Below the pieces are notes generated by a model. It was not told the DNA's origin, ran no database searches, and worked only from the letters and a program-made list of their open reading frames with translations. From JBMOUD01 sp049319665 (lineage in GTDB: Bacteria > Pseudomonadota > Gammaproteobacteria > Enterobacterales > Enterobacteriaceae), in NCBI RefSeq assembly GCF_049319665.1, contig NZ_JBMOUD010000019.1, positions 1 to 64,000 on the forward strand: a stretch of 64,000 nucleotides of DNA. The letters run 5' to 3'. The position numbers and the translations under genes are program-made. Shown here piece after piece: positions 44,077 to 52,915 of the stretch; within the stretch, counting starts at the first letter, position 1, and each line of letters opens with the position of its first letter.

Positions 44077-45156
44077 ATGAAAAAGCATACTAAGACCATT
44101 TCAGCTTTGTTGGTTGGTGCAGCACTCAGTGCCAGTGTTGTCAGCGGTGCTGAGGCTTGTACCCGTGCGTTTATGAATATGTATCCGGGTTATATGGTCA
44201 GTGCCCGTAATTTGGATTTCTTCGGTCCGGTTGATCCGGCGCTGGTGATTACACCTCGCGGCATTGAACATAACGGCGGTGATGCTAAAAATGCTGCGCA
44301 GTGGAAAACGCAATATGGCAGCGTGGTGGTGTATGCCGATGGCGTGTTCCCAATGGATGGTATGAATGAGAAAGGATTAGCAGGACACACGCTGTTCTAC
44401 ACTCACGGTAGCCAGGATGAGAAAGCCCATCAAGATAAGCCTGTTATCGAGAGCCGTGCCTGGTTGAGCTATATTTTAGATAATTTCTCGACGGTTGAGC
44501 AGGCAGTGAAAGCCATCAGTAATGACGTTCGTCTTAGCGCGGTTTTAGTACCGATTGATTATGCTTCTGACACCAAGCATATCGCTATTGAAGATGTGAG
44601 CGGTGACTCTGCGATCATTGAGATCGATAACGGTAAGGTGAATATCTATCACAATAAAGATTACCGAGTCATGACTAACCCGCCATCTTACGACAAACAG
44701 CTTAAAAATCTGGCTAAGTATCAGCATGCCAAACGCAGTGAAATTCCCGGTGGATTAGATGCCGACCAGCGTTTAGTTCGTGCCAGCTATGACCTTAAAA
44801 ACCTGCCAAAACCAGACAACAAAAACCAGGCGCAGGGCTTTATTCAGACGGTGATGAATAACGTAGCTTACCCGATTGGTTCCCCTACGGAGCCGGGGGA
44901 GCAGAAGGTTATTGATATGTACGCGAAATACACTAAACGTCCCGATCAGAATAAAGGTATTGGCACTTATTGGACGACTATCTCTGACCTCAGTCATGGC
45001 GAATATCACTTTAAATCGGTTTATGCACCCGCGCAGATTTGGGTTTCTCTGGCGGAAATTAATTTCAACGCCGGCCAACCGGTGAAAAAAATCGAGCATC
45101 TAAATGATTATGCCCAGAAAGGCTGGGAAGGAAACGTGTTGGCGCAAGCCAAATAA
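44077..45156 (+). CDS. Secreted Ntn hydrolase, choloylglycine hydrolase/penicillin V acylase family
   Basis: 359 residues with a Sec signal (MKKHTKTISALLVGAALSASVVSGAEA). Cleavage before Cys28 exposes the N-terminal cysteine nucleophile of the family (CTRAF). Supporting motifs are MVSARNLDFF, the GGDAKNAAQWKTQYGSVVVYADG region, FPMDGMNEKGLAG and VMTNPPSYDKQL with the conserved Asn. Gram-negative members of this cluster often cleave linear amides such as acyl-homoserine lactones or penicillin V rather than bile salts. Periplasmic placement fits. An AAGGAAG ribosome site precedes the ATG. It is probably controlled by the divergent LysR protein. Confidence 0.9.
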   Translation: MKKHTKTISALLVGAALSASVVSGAEACTRAFMNMYPGYMVSARNLDFFGPVDPALVITPRGIEHNGGDAKNAAQWKTQYGSVVVYADGVFPMDGMNEKGLAGHTLFYTHGSQDEKAHQDKPVIESRAWLSYILDNFSTVEQAVKAISNDVRLSAVLVPIDYASDTKHIAIEDVSGDSAIIEIDNGKVNIYHNKDYRVMTNPPSYDKQLKNLAKYQHAKRSEIPGGLDADQRLVRASYDLKNLPKPDNKNQAQGFIQTVMNNVAYPIGSPTEPGEQKVIDMYAKYTKRPDQNKGIGTYWTTISDLSHGEYHFKSVYAPAQIWVSLAEINFNAGQPVKKIEHLNDYAQKGWEGNVLAQAK

Positions 45157-45307
45157 TTGGCCTTGTGTTAAGGGAGCACGTCCTGATGAGCTTACTGAGG
45201 TTTAGCGATTCAGGTAAGTGGCACATCTGCTAGCAGTATCCACTAATGGGCCGGGTAATGTAATCAACGCAGAGACAGTATCAAGTATGACGACTATACA
45301 TTGCTGG

Positions 45308-45327
45308 TTACACTTTGCGGTGCAATG
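45308..45327. promoter_or_regulatory. Possible OmpR-type site upstream of the first Omr sRNA
   Basis: A segment starting TTACACTTTGC, about 50 bases before the sRNA start, resembles the TTTACA-type direct repeats bound by OmpR. A similar segment precedes the second sRNA. Known regulation of omrA/omrB by OmpR in E. coli supports this, but the match is loose. Confidence 0.35.
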
Positions 45328-45377
45328 TTGCGATTGCCAGCTAGTTGCCTGACAGGCTTAGCGGATACATTGAACGT

Positions 45378-45501
45378 CCCAGAGGTATTGATTGGTGAAT
45401 CATCAACCTAGCCTCTATCGTGAAAAATTTTGTCGCGATAGTTTCTTGGTTGAAGCCGATTACATTTGCACCAACCTACGCGGATGCGTAGGTTTTTTTT
45501 T
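45378..45501 (+). ncRNA. omrA: OmrA/OmrB-type small RNA, first copy
   Basis: It starts with CCCAGAGGTATTGATTGGTG, the conserved 5' pairing region of E. coli OmrA, and ends with the stem CCTACGCGGATGCGTAGG and a nine-T tract. OmrA/OmrB are Hfq-dependent, OmpR-induced RNAs that repress outer-membrane proteins and curli regulators. The location next to aas is the E. coli one. At about 123 nt it is longer than OmrA (88 nt): the central part contains an added hairpin (CTATCG with CGATAG near 45415-45441). Assignment to A or B is arbitrary. Confidence 0.9.
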
Positions 45502-45602
45502 GCCCGCCATTTATTATTTTTTCTACGCTTTTATGTTTTGTTGCCCGACTCATTTCTCCTTATCCGAAATTTCAAAGTGATATTTACATGGTTAGGATTA
45601 TT

Positions 45603-45625
45603 TTTACACTTGGTTGCATTTTGCG
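45603..45625. promoter_or_regulatory. Possible OmpR-type site upstream of the second Omr sRNA
   Basis: TTTACACTTGG, then TTGCATTTTGCG, about 60 bases before the sRNA start, resembles tandem OmpR half-sites. The stretch TTGCGATTG that follows is shared with the first copy. Confidence 0.35.
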
Positions 45626-45683
45626 TAGCAAACTTGCGATTGTTGAGTGGAGGAACGTGCGACAGATCTCTAGAGTTGGTGAT

Positions 45684-45779
45684 CCCAGAGGTATTGATTG
45701 GTGAATCAATCAACGTAACATTTATGTTGAAACCGATTATATTTGCACCAACCTACGCAGATGCGTAGGTTTTTTTTTT
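45684..45779 (+). ncRNA. omrB: OmrA/OmrB-type small RNA, second copy
   Basis: The same 5' block as the first copy (identical through GGTGAATCA) and the same 3' stem (CCTACGCAGATGCGTAGG) followed by ten T residues. About 96 nt, close to the usual size. The middle differs from copy one, as between OmrA and OmrB in E. coli. The tandem arrangement next to aas confirms the locus. Confidence 0.9.
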
Positions 45780-45857
45780 GCCTTGATCTCTGATATTCAA
45801 GAATTAAACCTAAAAGTCGTCAATCCGCTGTGTTATAGAGTATTCTTTCCTTTTTTA

Positions 45858-45883
45858 TCCCTTGTCCCTAGTAAAACAAGGGA
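45858..45883 (+). promoter_or_regulatory. Leader hairpin just before aas
   Basis: TCCCTTGT pairs with ACAAGGGA across 10 bases, 8 bases before the aas ribosome site. It could influence translation initiation; no T-tract follows. Confidence 0.35.
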
Positions 45884-45903
45884 AAACTCATAAGGAGATG
45901 GGA

Positions 45904-48072
45904 ATGATCTACAATGTTGTTTTCAAGCTGTTGCGGATGATTTTCCGCATTGCTTTTAGGGTTAGCGTAACGCCTGATCATGCGCGTTTTGATCATCAGA
46001 AACTGCTGATTACACCTAACCATGTCTCATTTCTTGATGGCGCACTTTTAGCGTTATTCTTGCCTGTTAAACCTGTATTTGCGGTCTATTCCAACATTAC
46101 CGAAACCTGGTACATGCGCTGGCTTAAAGCCTATGTTGATTTTGTGCCGCTTGACCCTACCAAGCCAATGGCGATAAAGCGTCTGGTGCGAGAAATCGAA
46201 AAAGGCCGTCCGGTTGTGGTATTCCCTGAAGGGCGTATCACTGTGACCGGCTCATTGATGAAAATCTACGATGGTGCCGCTTTTGTTGCCGCAAAATCGC
46301 AGGCGACGGTAATACCTGTTCGTATCGACGGTGCGGAGTTTACTTTTTTTGGGCGCCTCTTTGGCAGCTTCAAACTGCGCCTGTTTCCTAAAATCACCAT
46401 TAATATTTTACCGCCTCTGACGCTACCCATGCCTGATGCTCCACGTGCGCGAGAACGCCGTGTATTGGCCGGAGAACGCCTGCATGATGTGATGATGTCA
46501 GCGCGGATGGCCACCCGTGAGCCAGAAACCTTGTATCAAGCGTTGCTCTCTGCACAAACGCGCTATGGGCGCTGGAAACCTTGTATCGCCGATGTTTCGT
46601 TTAAAGAAGATAGCTATCAAGGGTTGTTGAAAAAATCTCTTGGCGTGAGCCGGATTTTACAGCGTTTTACCCGCGAGGGTGAACATGTTGGGATGCTATT
46701 ACCCAATGCTACAATTATGGCGGCAGCGTTGTTCGGCGCCTCCATGCGTAACCGTATTCCTGCCTTGCTGAATTATACTTCTGGCGCGAAAGGACTGAAA
46801 AGCGCCATGAAAGCGGCACAAATTGCGACTATCGTAACGTCGCGTCAGTTTCTGGAGAAAGGCAAACTCACTCACTTACCTGAGCAAGTTCCCGAAGCTA
46901 ACTGGGTCTATCTTGAAGATCTGAAAGATACCGTTACCCGCGACGATAAGCTGTGGATCTTGTTCCATCTGGTGTTCCCGCGTCGTGCTATGTTGCCCCA
47001 GCGTGCCGATGATGCTGCATTGGTATTATTCACCTCTGGCTCTGAAGGTAATCCTAAGGGCGTGGTGCATTCGCACGCCAGCCTGCTGGCTAACGTCGAG
47101 CAAATTCGCACAGTAGCCGATTTTACGCCGCGCGACCGTTTTATGTCTTCTCTGCCGTTGTTCCATGCGTTTGGTCTGACCGTCGGTTTATTAACACCGT
47201 TAATGACCGGAGCACGCATTTTTCTTTATCCGAGTCCACTGCATTATCGCATCGTGCCTGAGCTGGTGTATGACCAGAACTGTAATGTGCTGTTTGGCAC
47301 ATCGACTTTCCTTAGCAATTATGCGCGTTTTGCCCATCCTTATGATTTCGCGCGCTTGCGCTATGTAGTTGCAGGCGCGGAAAAACTGGCCGAAAGCACC
47401 AAGAAAATCTGGCAGGACAAATTCGGTATTCGCATCCTTGAAGGTTACGGGGTGACCGAGTGTGCGCCAGTGGTGGCAATTAACGTGCCGATGTCTGCTA
47501 AGGCTAATACCGTTGGTAGGATCTTACCTGCAATGGAAGCGCGCCTGATCCCGGTGCCGGGTATTGATCAAGGCGGGCGTTTACAGTTACGCGGGCCGAA
47601 TATCATGAAAGGCTATTTACGGGTAGAAAATCCGGGCGTGCTTGAATTACCTCAGGCTGAGAATGCCGCCGGTGAAATGCAGGCAGGTTGGTATGATACT
47701 GGTGATATTGTCACGCTCGACGAACAGGGCTACTGCGCTATTCGTGGCCGTGTTAAACGTTTTGCCAAACTGGCCGGTGAAATGGTATCGCTGGAAAGTG
47801 TAGAACAGTTGGCTATCACCGCTTCGCCAGATGGACAACATGCGGCAACCTCACGTAGCGATAGCAGCAAAGGTGAAGCATTAGTGTTGTTTACTACCGA
47901 TGTCCAATTACAGCGTGACGCGTTGTCGAAAGCCGCTCGAGAATTAGGGCTGCCAGAATTAACTGTGCCACGTGATATTCGTGTCATTAAAGCATTGCCG
48001 CTGCTGGGCAGCGGTAAACCAGATTTTGTTACGCTGCGGGAAATGGCGGAAAAAGCGGAGAGTAAACAATGA
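45904..48072 (+). CDS. aas: Aas bifunctional acyltransferase / acyl-ACP synthetase
   Basis: It re-acylates 2-acyl-lysophosphatidylethanolamine in the inner membrane. The N-terminal PlsC-type domain has the HX4D motif (NHVSFLDG) and FPEGRI. The C-terminal AMP-binding domain activates fatty acids on ACP and shows LFTSGSEGNPKGVVHSH, EGYGVTECAP and YDTGDIV. 722 residues against 719 in E. coli. The start at 45904 is chosen by AGGAG 6 bases upstream; the frame runs back to 45862. Its stop overlaps the lplT start by 4 bases, linking synthesis with the lysophospholipid flippase. Confidence 0.96.
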   Translation: MIYNVVFKLLRMIFRIAFRVSVTPDHARFDHQKLLITPNHVSFLDGALLALFLPVKPVFAVYSNITETWYMRWLKAYVDFVPLDPTKPMAIKRLVREIEKGRPVVVFPEGRITVTGSLMKIYDGAAFVAAKSQATVIPVRIDGAEFTFFGRLFGSFKLRLFPKITINILPPLTLPMPDAPRARERRVLAGERLHDVMMSARMATREPETLYQALLSAQTRYGRWKPCIADVSFKEDSYQGLLKKSLGVSRILQRFTREGEHVGMLLPNATIMAAALFGASMRNRIPALLNYTSGAKGLKSAMKAAQIATIVTSRQFLEKGKLTHLPEQVPEANWVYLEDLKDTVTRDDKLWILFHLVFPRRAMLPQRADDAALVLFTSGSEGNPKGVVHSHASLLANVEQIRTVADFTPRDRFMSSLPLFHAFGLTVGLLTPLMTGARIFLYPSPLHYRIVPELVYDQNCNVLFGTSTFLSNYARFAHPYDFARLRYVVAGAEKLAESTKKIWQDKFGIRILEGYGVTECAPVVAINVPMSAKANTVGRILPAMEARLIPVPGIDQGGRLQLRGPNIMKGYLRVENPGVLELPQAENAAGEMQAGWYDTGDIVTLDEQGYCAIRGRVKRFAKLAGEMVSLESVEQLAITASPDGQHAATSRSDSSKGEALVLFTTDVQLQRDALSKAARELGLPELTVPRDIRVIKALPLLGSGKPDFVTLREMAEKAESKQ

Positions 48073-49271
48073 AGTCGGCGGTAAAAAGCGAATCACCATT
48101 GATGTCTCGCGGCATGATTGCGGTGATTTTTGCGCAGTTTCTCTCAGCTTTCGCCGACAATGCGCTGCTGTTTGTGACGCTGGCATTGATTATCCAGCAG
48201 AAGTATCCCGAGTGGAGTCAGCCGGTACTGCAAATGGGATTTGTGGCGGCCTATATTATTTTCGCTCCTTTTGTCGGGCAGTTTGCCGATAGCTTTGCCA
48301 AAGGACGAGTGATGATGGCGTCTAACATCCTCAAATTGCTCGGTACGTTAATGATTTGCATCGGGCTTAATCCTTTCCTCGGTTATGCGCTAGTCGGCGT
48401 TGGCGCGGCAGCTTATTCACCGGCCAAATACGGTATTCTTGGCGAAATCACTACGGGCGAACAGCTGGTGAAAGCCAATGGCGTAATGGAAGGTTCGACT
48501 ATTGCCGCCATTTTATTGGGTTCTGTAATAGGCGGCGTGCTGGTTGACGCCAGTTTGATTGCCGCGCTGATTGTCTGCGTTGCCGCTTATGCCGGTGCGG
48601 TTTGGGCTAACATGTTTATTCCTAAACTGGCGGCCGCGCGACCGGGGAATTCTTGGAATCCTTATAAGATGGCTGCGGGCTTTTTTAGCGCTTGCCGTGC
48701 AATGTGGGCAGATAGCGAGATACGCTTTTCGATGATCGGCACCAGCCTGTTTTGGGGCGCGGGCGTAACGCTACGTTTGCTGTTGGTACTTTGGGTACCG
48801 GCTGCTCTACATATCACTGATAGTGCGACGCCGCCGCTGTTGAATGCGATGGTAGCTATTGGCGTCGTTGTCGGTGCCGGTATTGCCGCGAAATTGATCA
48901 CCTTAAAAACTGTCAATCGTTGTTTGCCGGCTGGTATCGCTATGGGGGTAGCAGTGGTGGTCTTTGCGCTGCAACATAACATGATGAATACCTACGCTTT
49001 ACTGATCCTGATTGGCATATTGGGGGGCAGTTTTGTTGTGCCGCTTAATGCGTTGCTACAGCATCGTGGCAAAGAAACCGTAGGTGCAGGTAATGCGATT
49101 GCGGTGCAAAATCTGGCCGAAAATACCGCCATGCTATTAATGCTCGGCCTCTATTCGCTGGTGGTAAAGCTAGGTGTTCCGGTCATTGGTATCGGCGCAG
49201 GTTTTGGTGTGATATTTGCGTTAGCGATTGTTGGGCTGTGGTGGTGGAAGGTGCGTCAGCCTCGCCACTAG
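48069..49271 (+). CDS. lplT: Lysophospholipid transporter LplT
   Basis: MFS-type flippase that brings lysophospholipids across the inner membrane for Aas. 400 residues with 12 predicted helices (FAQFLSAFADNALLFVTLALI at the start, AAYSPAKYGILGEI in helix 4 region). The length equals that of the E. coli protein (397). The ATG lies within the ATGA overlap with aas, and a bidirectional terminator follows 40 bases past the stop. Confidence 0.95.
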   Translation: MKSAVKSESPLMSRGMIAVIFAQFLSAFADNALLFVTLALIIQQKYPEWSQPVLQMGFVAAYIIFAPFVGQFADSFAKGRVMMASNILKLLGTLMICIGLNPFLGYALVGVGAAAYSPAKYGILGEITTGEQLVKANGVMEGSTIAAILLGSVIGGVLVDASLIAALIVCVAAYAGAVWANMFIPKLAAARPGNSWNPYKMAAGFFSACRAMWADSEIRFSMIGTSLFWGAGVTLRLLLVLWVPAALHITDSATPPLLNAMVAIGVVVGAGIAAKLITLKTVNRCLPAGIAMGVAVVVFALQHNMMNTYALLILIGILGGSFVVPLNALLQHRGKETVGAGNAIAVQNLAENTAMLLMLGLYSLVVKLGVPVIGIGAGFGVIFALAIVGLWWWKVRQPRH

Positions 49272-49310
49272 TTAAGTGCGACCAGGCCTTAACGTAATGG
49301 GCCTTAATGT

Positions 49311-49347
49311 AAAAAGGGGCGCGATTTATATCGCGCCCCTTTTTTTC
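49311..49347. terminator. Bidirectional intrinsic terminator between lplT and tas
   Basis: AAAAAGGGGCGCGA pairs with TCGCGCCCCTTTTTT around TTATA. The A-tract and T-tract allow termination of both convergent transcripts. Confidence 0.9.
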
Positions 49348-49359
49348 AGCGAGGAAAAA

Positions 49360-50400
49360 TTACGGCGCCGGGATCGTAAAGCGCTTGTGAATGCTTTCCA
49401 GTGCGTCGAGCACCTCCGCACCAAGCGTTAAATCCTGGCTGGCGATATTTACCTTCAACTGCTCAAGGGTTGTTGCCCCTAGCAAGGTACTGGCAACGAA
49501 TGGCTGTTGACGCACGAAAGCCAGTGCCATCTGCGACGGGTCAAGATTATGCTTCTTAGCCAGTGCAACATATTCGGCGATAGCCGCTTCTGACTGTGGT
49601 GACGAGTAGCGGGTGAAGCGGCTGTACAAGGTATTACGTGCCCCCTCCGGTTTCGCTCCATTGAGGTATTTGCCGCTCAAGGTACCAAAGCCCAGACAAG
49701 AGTAAGCCAGCAATTCAACGCCTTCATGCTGGCTTATTTCAGCCAAACCTATTTCGAAACTGCGATTTAGCAGGCTATATGGGTTTTGAATTGAGACGAT
49801 ACGTGGCAGGTCGTGTTTTTCAGCCAGTTGCAGATAGCGCATCACGCCCCAAGGGGTTTCATTAGACACGCCGATATAGCGAATCTTACCGGCACGTACT
49901 TGTTCATTCAGCGCTTCTAAGGTTTCTAGCAGCGTCACTGGCGAGTTATTTTCAGTATATTGATAGCCAAGCTTGCCAAAAAAATTGGTTGGGCGTTGTG
50001 GCCAGTGCAACTGGTAAAGATCCACATAGTCAGTATTTAGGCGCTTCAGGCTGGCATCTAATGCGGCACGGATATTTTTACGATCCAGGCTCTGACCCGG
50101 GCGGATATGATTATCGTTACCGCGAATAGGGCCGGCGATTTTGCTGGCGAGAATAATTTTATCTCGGTTGCCACGAGCTTTAATCCAACTGCCGATATAG
50201 CTTTCAGTCAGGCCTTGGGTTTCTGGGCGTGGGGGAACGGGATACATTTCAGCTGTATCAATAAAGTTGATACCAGAGGCAATAGCGTAATCAAGCTGTT
50301 GGTGCGCTTCGGCTTCACTATTCTGTTCACCAAAAGTCATGGTACCCAGACCTAAAAGGCTCACTTCTAAAGCACTATGAGGTATTCGATGATATTGCAT
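49360..50400 (-). CDS. tas: Aldo/keto reductase Tas
   Basis: 346 residues, the same length as E. coli Tas, a NADP(H)-dependent aldo/keto reductase named for suppressing a tyrosine auxotroph under starvation. The start MQYHRIPHSALEVSLLGLGTMTFGEQNSE is typical. Catalytic Asp/Tyr are in NFIDTAEMYP, Lys in KIILASK, and His in YQLHWPQRPTNFFG. The start at 50400 has AAGGAAG upstream; the frame extends 30 codons further without a ribosome site. Convergent with lplT. Confidence 0.95.
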   Translation of the reverse strand: MQYHRIPHSALEVSLLGLGTMTFGEQNSEAEAHQQLDYAIASGINFIDTAEMYPVPPRPETQGLTESYIGSWIKARGNRDKIILASKIAGPIRGNDNHIRPGQSLDRKNIRAALDASLKRLNTDYVDLYQLHWPQRPTNFFGKLGYQYTENNSPVTLLETLEALNEQVRAGKIRYIGVSNETPWGVMRYLQLAEKHDLPRIVSIQNPYSLLNRSFEIGLAEISQHEGVELLAYSCLGFGTLSGKYLNGAKPEGARNTLYSRFTRYSSPQSEAAIAEYVALAKKHNLDPSQMALAFVRQQPFVASTLLGATTLEQLKVNIASQDLTLGAEVLDALESIHKRFTIPAP

Positions 50401-50584
50401 TACCGATCTTCCTTTGTTTCTTGAGGATGTCAGGCCTGCGGCCTTTAACGACGATACACAAGGCCAAGAGCCTGTAACGACTATATACAAGGGAATCTAA
50501 TGGGGAAAGTAGCGGGGATGGCAAAGCAATTGAATTTATCGCATTTAGCTAGCTGGCAGCAGATACTGCCAGCCAAGGGCATTA

Positions 50585-50803
50585 TTAACGTTTGATCACT
50601 TGAGTGATCTCGTTAGCATTTAGCTGACGTTCATTACCTTGTTCATCGGTATATTTAATTAAACCGGTTTTTTTATCTAACTGAGGTTTATCTTGTGTCA
50701 GGATCATGCCGCCATCTTTAGTCGCAATCACATAATTGCTGGCGCATCCTGCCAAAGCAAATGCCACTAGCAGTGCACTTACACATTTTAGGCTTATTTT
50801 CAT
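50585..50803 (-). CDS. ygdR: YgdI/YgdR-family small lipoprotein
   Basis: 72 residues. The lipoprotein signal MKISLKCVSALLVAFALAGC is followed by the SH3-like domain SNYVIATKDGGMILTQDKPQLDKKTGLIKYTDEQGNERQLNANEITQVIKR, which matches YgdR. The start at 50803 (MKIS) is preferred over 50815. It lies in the E. coli place between tas and mutH. Function in the family is not established. Confidence 0.92.
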   Translation of the reverse strand: MKISLKCVSALLVAFALAGCASNYVIATKDGGMILTQDKPQLDKKTGLIKYTDEQGNERQLNANEITQVIKR

Positions 50804-50991
50804 TGTTGCTCCCATTTTTTTGCCAAGTAGAAAATCAATATTCAGACTAGCAAACAGCCTACAAAATAGTAGGCGATTATCGAGTATTGCGCCTATTTTT
50901 AATACATTCTTTGCGCTGCATGCGCCATTGGACGATAAAGCGTATTTTCTCGATGCTTAATAAACGAATTTCTCCGCTATTCTCCAATTTA

Positions 50992-51678
50992 TTACAGCAA
51001 AAAATGTCGAGCGAGCAATGCGCCGGTAAAACTCTTTTTCAGGTAAAAACCCCGAGGCAATGTCATGATAGGTTGGCCAAATTCACCGATAGCTTCGGTT
51101 CTAGCCTTATTATTGGCGGCTTTGGGGCGTAGTTGTAATACTTCGCCGTGACGTGCTGTAATCGTTTCCACTTTTCCCAGCACAATTAAGTCCATCAACT
51201 CTTCCCAATCCTGACGCAGTTGCTGCTCTTCTTCTACCGATGGGCTCCACATTAATGGTGAACCGACCCGCCGTTCGGATAACGGGATTTGGCGATCGCC
51301 TTCGACCGGTATCCACAATACTCGAGCTAATTTGTGTCTGACGTGACTGTTTTCCCAAGTTACGCCGCTGTTGCCGGTTAATGGCGCGACGCAAACGAAA
51401 GTGGTTTCTAACGGTTTACCCTGCGCATCAATAGGAATTGTTTTTAGCTCAACACCGATTTCTGGAAAGTCTTGCTCTGGTTTACTCCCTGCGCTAGCGC
51501 CGAGATAAGTTTCCAACAGCATCCCAACCCATCCCTTTTCGCGTTTTAAATCGGGTGGAATGGCTAAATTAGCCTGTGTTGCTAGCTCACCCAGAGAAAA
51601 ACCTGACAACGATTGTGCCCGTTGTAATAGGGCTTGCTGATCTTCTGGAGACGTCTGCATTGGTATGGGGAATGACAT
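50992..51678 (-). CDS. mutH: DNA mismatch repair endonuclease MutH
   Basis: 228 residues, 229 in E. coli. MutH nicks the unmethylated strand at hemimethylated GATC sites when activated by MutS-MutL. The restriction-enzyme-like core is visible: SKPEQDFPEIGVELKTIPID (DX~6ExK catalytic set) with LETTFVCVAPLTGNSGVTWE, KRVLWIPVEG-like LARVLWIPVEGDR, and the closing PRGFYLKKSFTGALLARHFL. The region upstream is the DnaA-box-rich gap to rppH. Confidence 0.96.
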   Translation of the reverse strand: MSFPIPMQTSPEDQQALLQRAQSLSGFSLGELATQANLAIPPDLKREKGWVGMLLETYLGASAGSKPEQDFPEIGVELKTIPIDAQGKPLETTFVCVAPLTGNSGVTWENSHVRHKLARVLWIPVEGDRQIPLSERRVGSPLMWSPSVEEEQQLRQDWEELMDLIVLGKVETITARHGEVLQLRPKAANNKARTEAIGEFGQPIMTLPRGFYLKKSFTGALLARHFLL

Positions 51679-51839
51679 AAATAAAAGTTTCCGCGAAACT
51701 GATTAAAAATCATACGCTAAATGGCAGGGGTTGAGAATTAAATCTCTACCCTGTGATTAAGATGAATAATAGCATGATTTAAAATGGTTTTTTTTCAGAT
51801 TTATTCTTATTGTCGATGTGAGTAAAGTAAGTTGATCAC

Positions 51840-52210
51840 CCGTTAACGGTGACAATGAACAGGATCTTCCCCCTAGTTATCCACAGATTTGTGGGATAAC
51901 CCACATTTTAAGGATTACTGGTTCGATTTACAGGCTTGACGACCCACTGTTTTTACAGGTTTGTCCCATATCTGACCAAGTATTGCCAACAATCTGTGGA
52001 TAAAAACCACATTGGTTGATCTTTAGTCAGGTGTGGATCGTGCGTAGTTTGGTCGACGTTAATTATGTTCTGTATAAGCTGGTTTTTTGATTTAGTTTAT
52101 TGTTTTTAATGTGTTTATTTTTATTGTCATTAATGGTTCATATCCAGTGATAAATAGTTTTACCCTGATTATTCTTAAGTTCTGCACATATCTATCCACA
52201 GAAAAAGTGA
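51840..52210. promoter_or_regulatory. Cluster of DnaA boxes, DARS2-like region
   Basis: The consensus box TTATCCACA lies at 51877-51885. A near-match in the opposite sense (TGTGGGATAA, one extra G) is at 51890-51899, and a consensus inverted box TGTGGATAA at 51995-52003. CTATCCACA (one mismatch) is at 52192-52200. The mutH-rppH gap is where E. coli carries DARS2, which converts ADP-DnaA to ATP-DnaA with help from IHF and Fis. Box number, orientation and position agree; IHF and Fis sites were not found with confidence. Confidence 0.7.
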
Positions 52211-52376
52211 ATAAAATTGGCTTTTACTCGGCCACTCTGTTTATAACTTCAGATAAAATGACAAGTTATCCCAGTAATGTTGGTAAGTCAGCGAGTGTAA
52301 CCAGTGGTTTACCGTCTGTTGGTAGTGTGAAACAATCAGTACATCTATGCATTTTAAAGCTTATTGAGGTAGTCCG
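52211..52376. other. Leader of rppH
   Basis: AT-rich sequence between the DnaA-box cluster and the GTG start of rppH. It should contain the rppH promoter. A possible further DnaA-like box (TTATCCCAG) lies near 52266. Confidence 0.3.
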
Positions 52377-52904
52377 GTGATCGATGATGATGGCTACCGC
52401 CCGAATGTTGGTATCGTAATCTGTGACAAGCAGGGGCAAGTGTTATGGGCCCGGCGATATGGACAGCACTCATGGCAGTTTCCGCAAGGGGGGATTAACC
52501 CCGGCGAAACCCCAGAGCAAGCCATGTATCGTGAATTGTTTGAGGAAGTGGGTTTAAACAGAAAGGATGTTCGTATTCTGGCTTCGACCCGCAACTGGTT
52601 GCGCTATAAATTGCCAAAACGTTTGGTGCGTTGGGACACAAAGCCGGTGTGTATCGGCCAAAAGCAAAAATGGTTTCTGCTGCAACTGATGTGTAATGAT
52701 GCTGACATCGATATGCAACGTAGTAGTACACCTGAGTTTGATGGTTGGCGCTGGGTGAGTTTCTGGTATCCGGTGCGTCAAGTCGTGTCATTTAAACGCG
52801 ATGTGTACCGCCGGGTAATGAAAGAGTTTTCCACAACCGTGATGCCGTTACAGGAATTACCTGTTAACAGGACACCACCCGCTTACCGCCGTAAAAGAGG
52901 CTAA
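52377..52904 (+). CDS. rppH: RNA pyrophosphohydrolase RppH (GTG start)
   Basis: Nudix hydrolase that removes pyrophosphate from 5'-triphosphate RNA and so starts mRNA decay. 175 residues. The Nudix box GINPGETPEQAMYRELFEEVGL is complete. The start MIDDDGYRPNVGIVICDKQGQVLWARR is nearly the E. coli sequence, and GTG is also the E. coli start codon. The stop is 11 bases before ptsP, as in E. coli, so the two are probably co-transcribed. Confidence 0.96.
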   Translation: MIDDDGYRPNVGIVICDKQGQVLWARRYGQHSWQFPQGGINPGETPEQAMYRELFEEVGLNRKDVRILASTRNWLRYKLPKRLVRWDTKPVCIGQKQKWFLLQLMCNDADIDMQRSSTPEFDGWRWVSFWYPVRQVVSFKRDVYRRVMKEFSTTVMPLQELPVNRTPPAYRRKRG

Positions 52905-52915
52905 ATTACCAAGAA

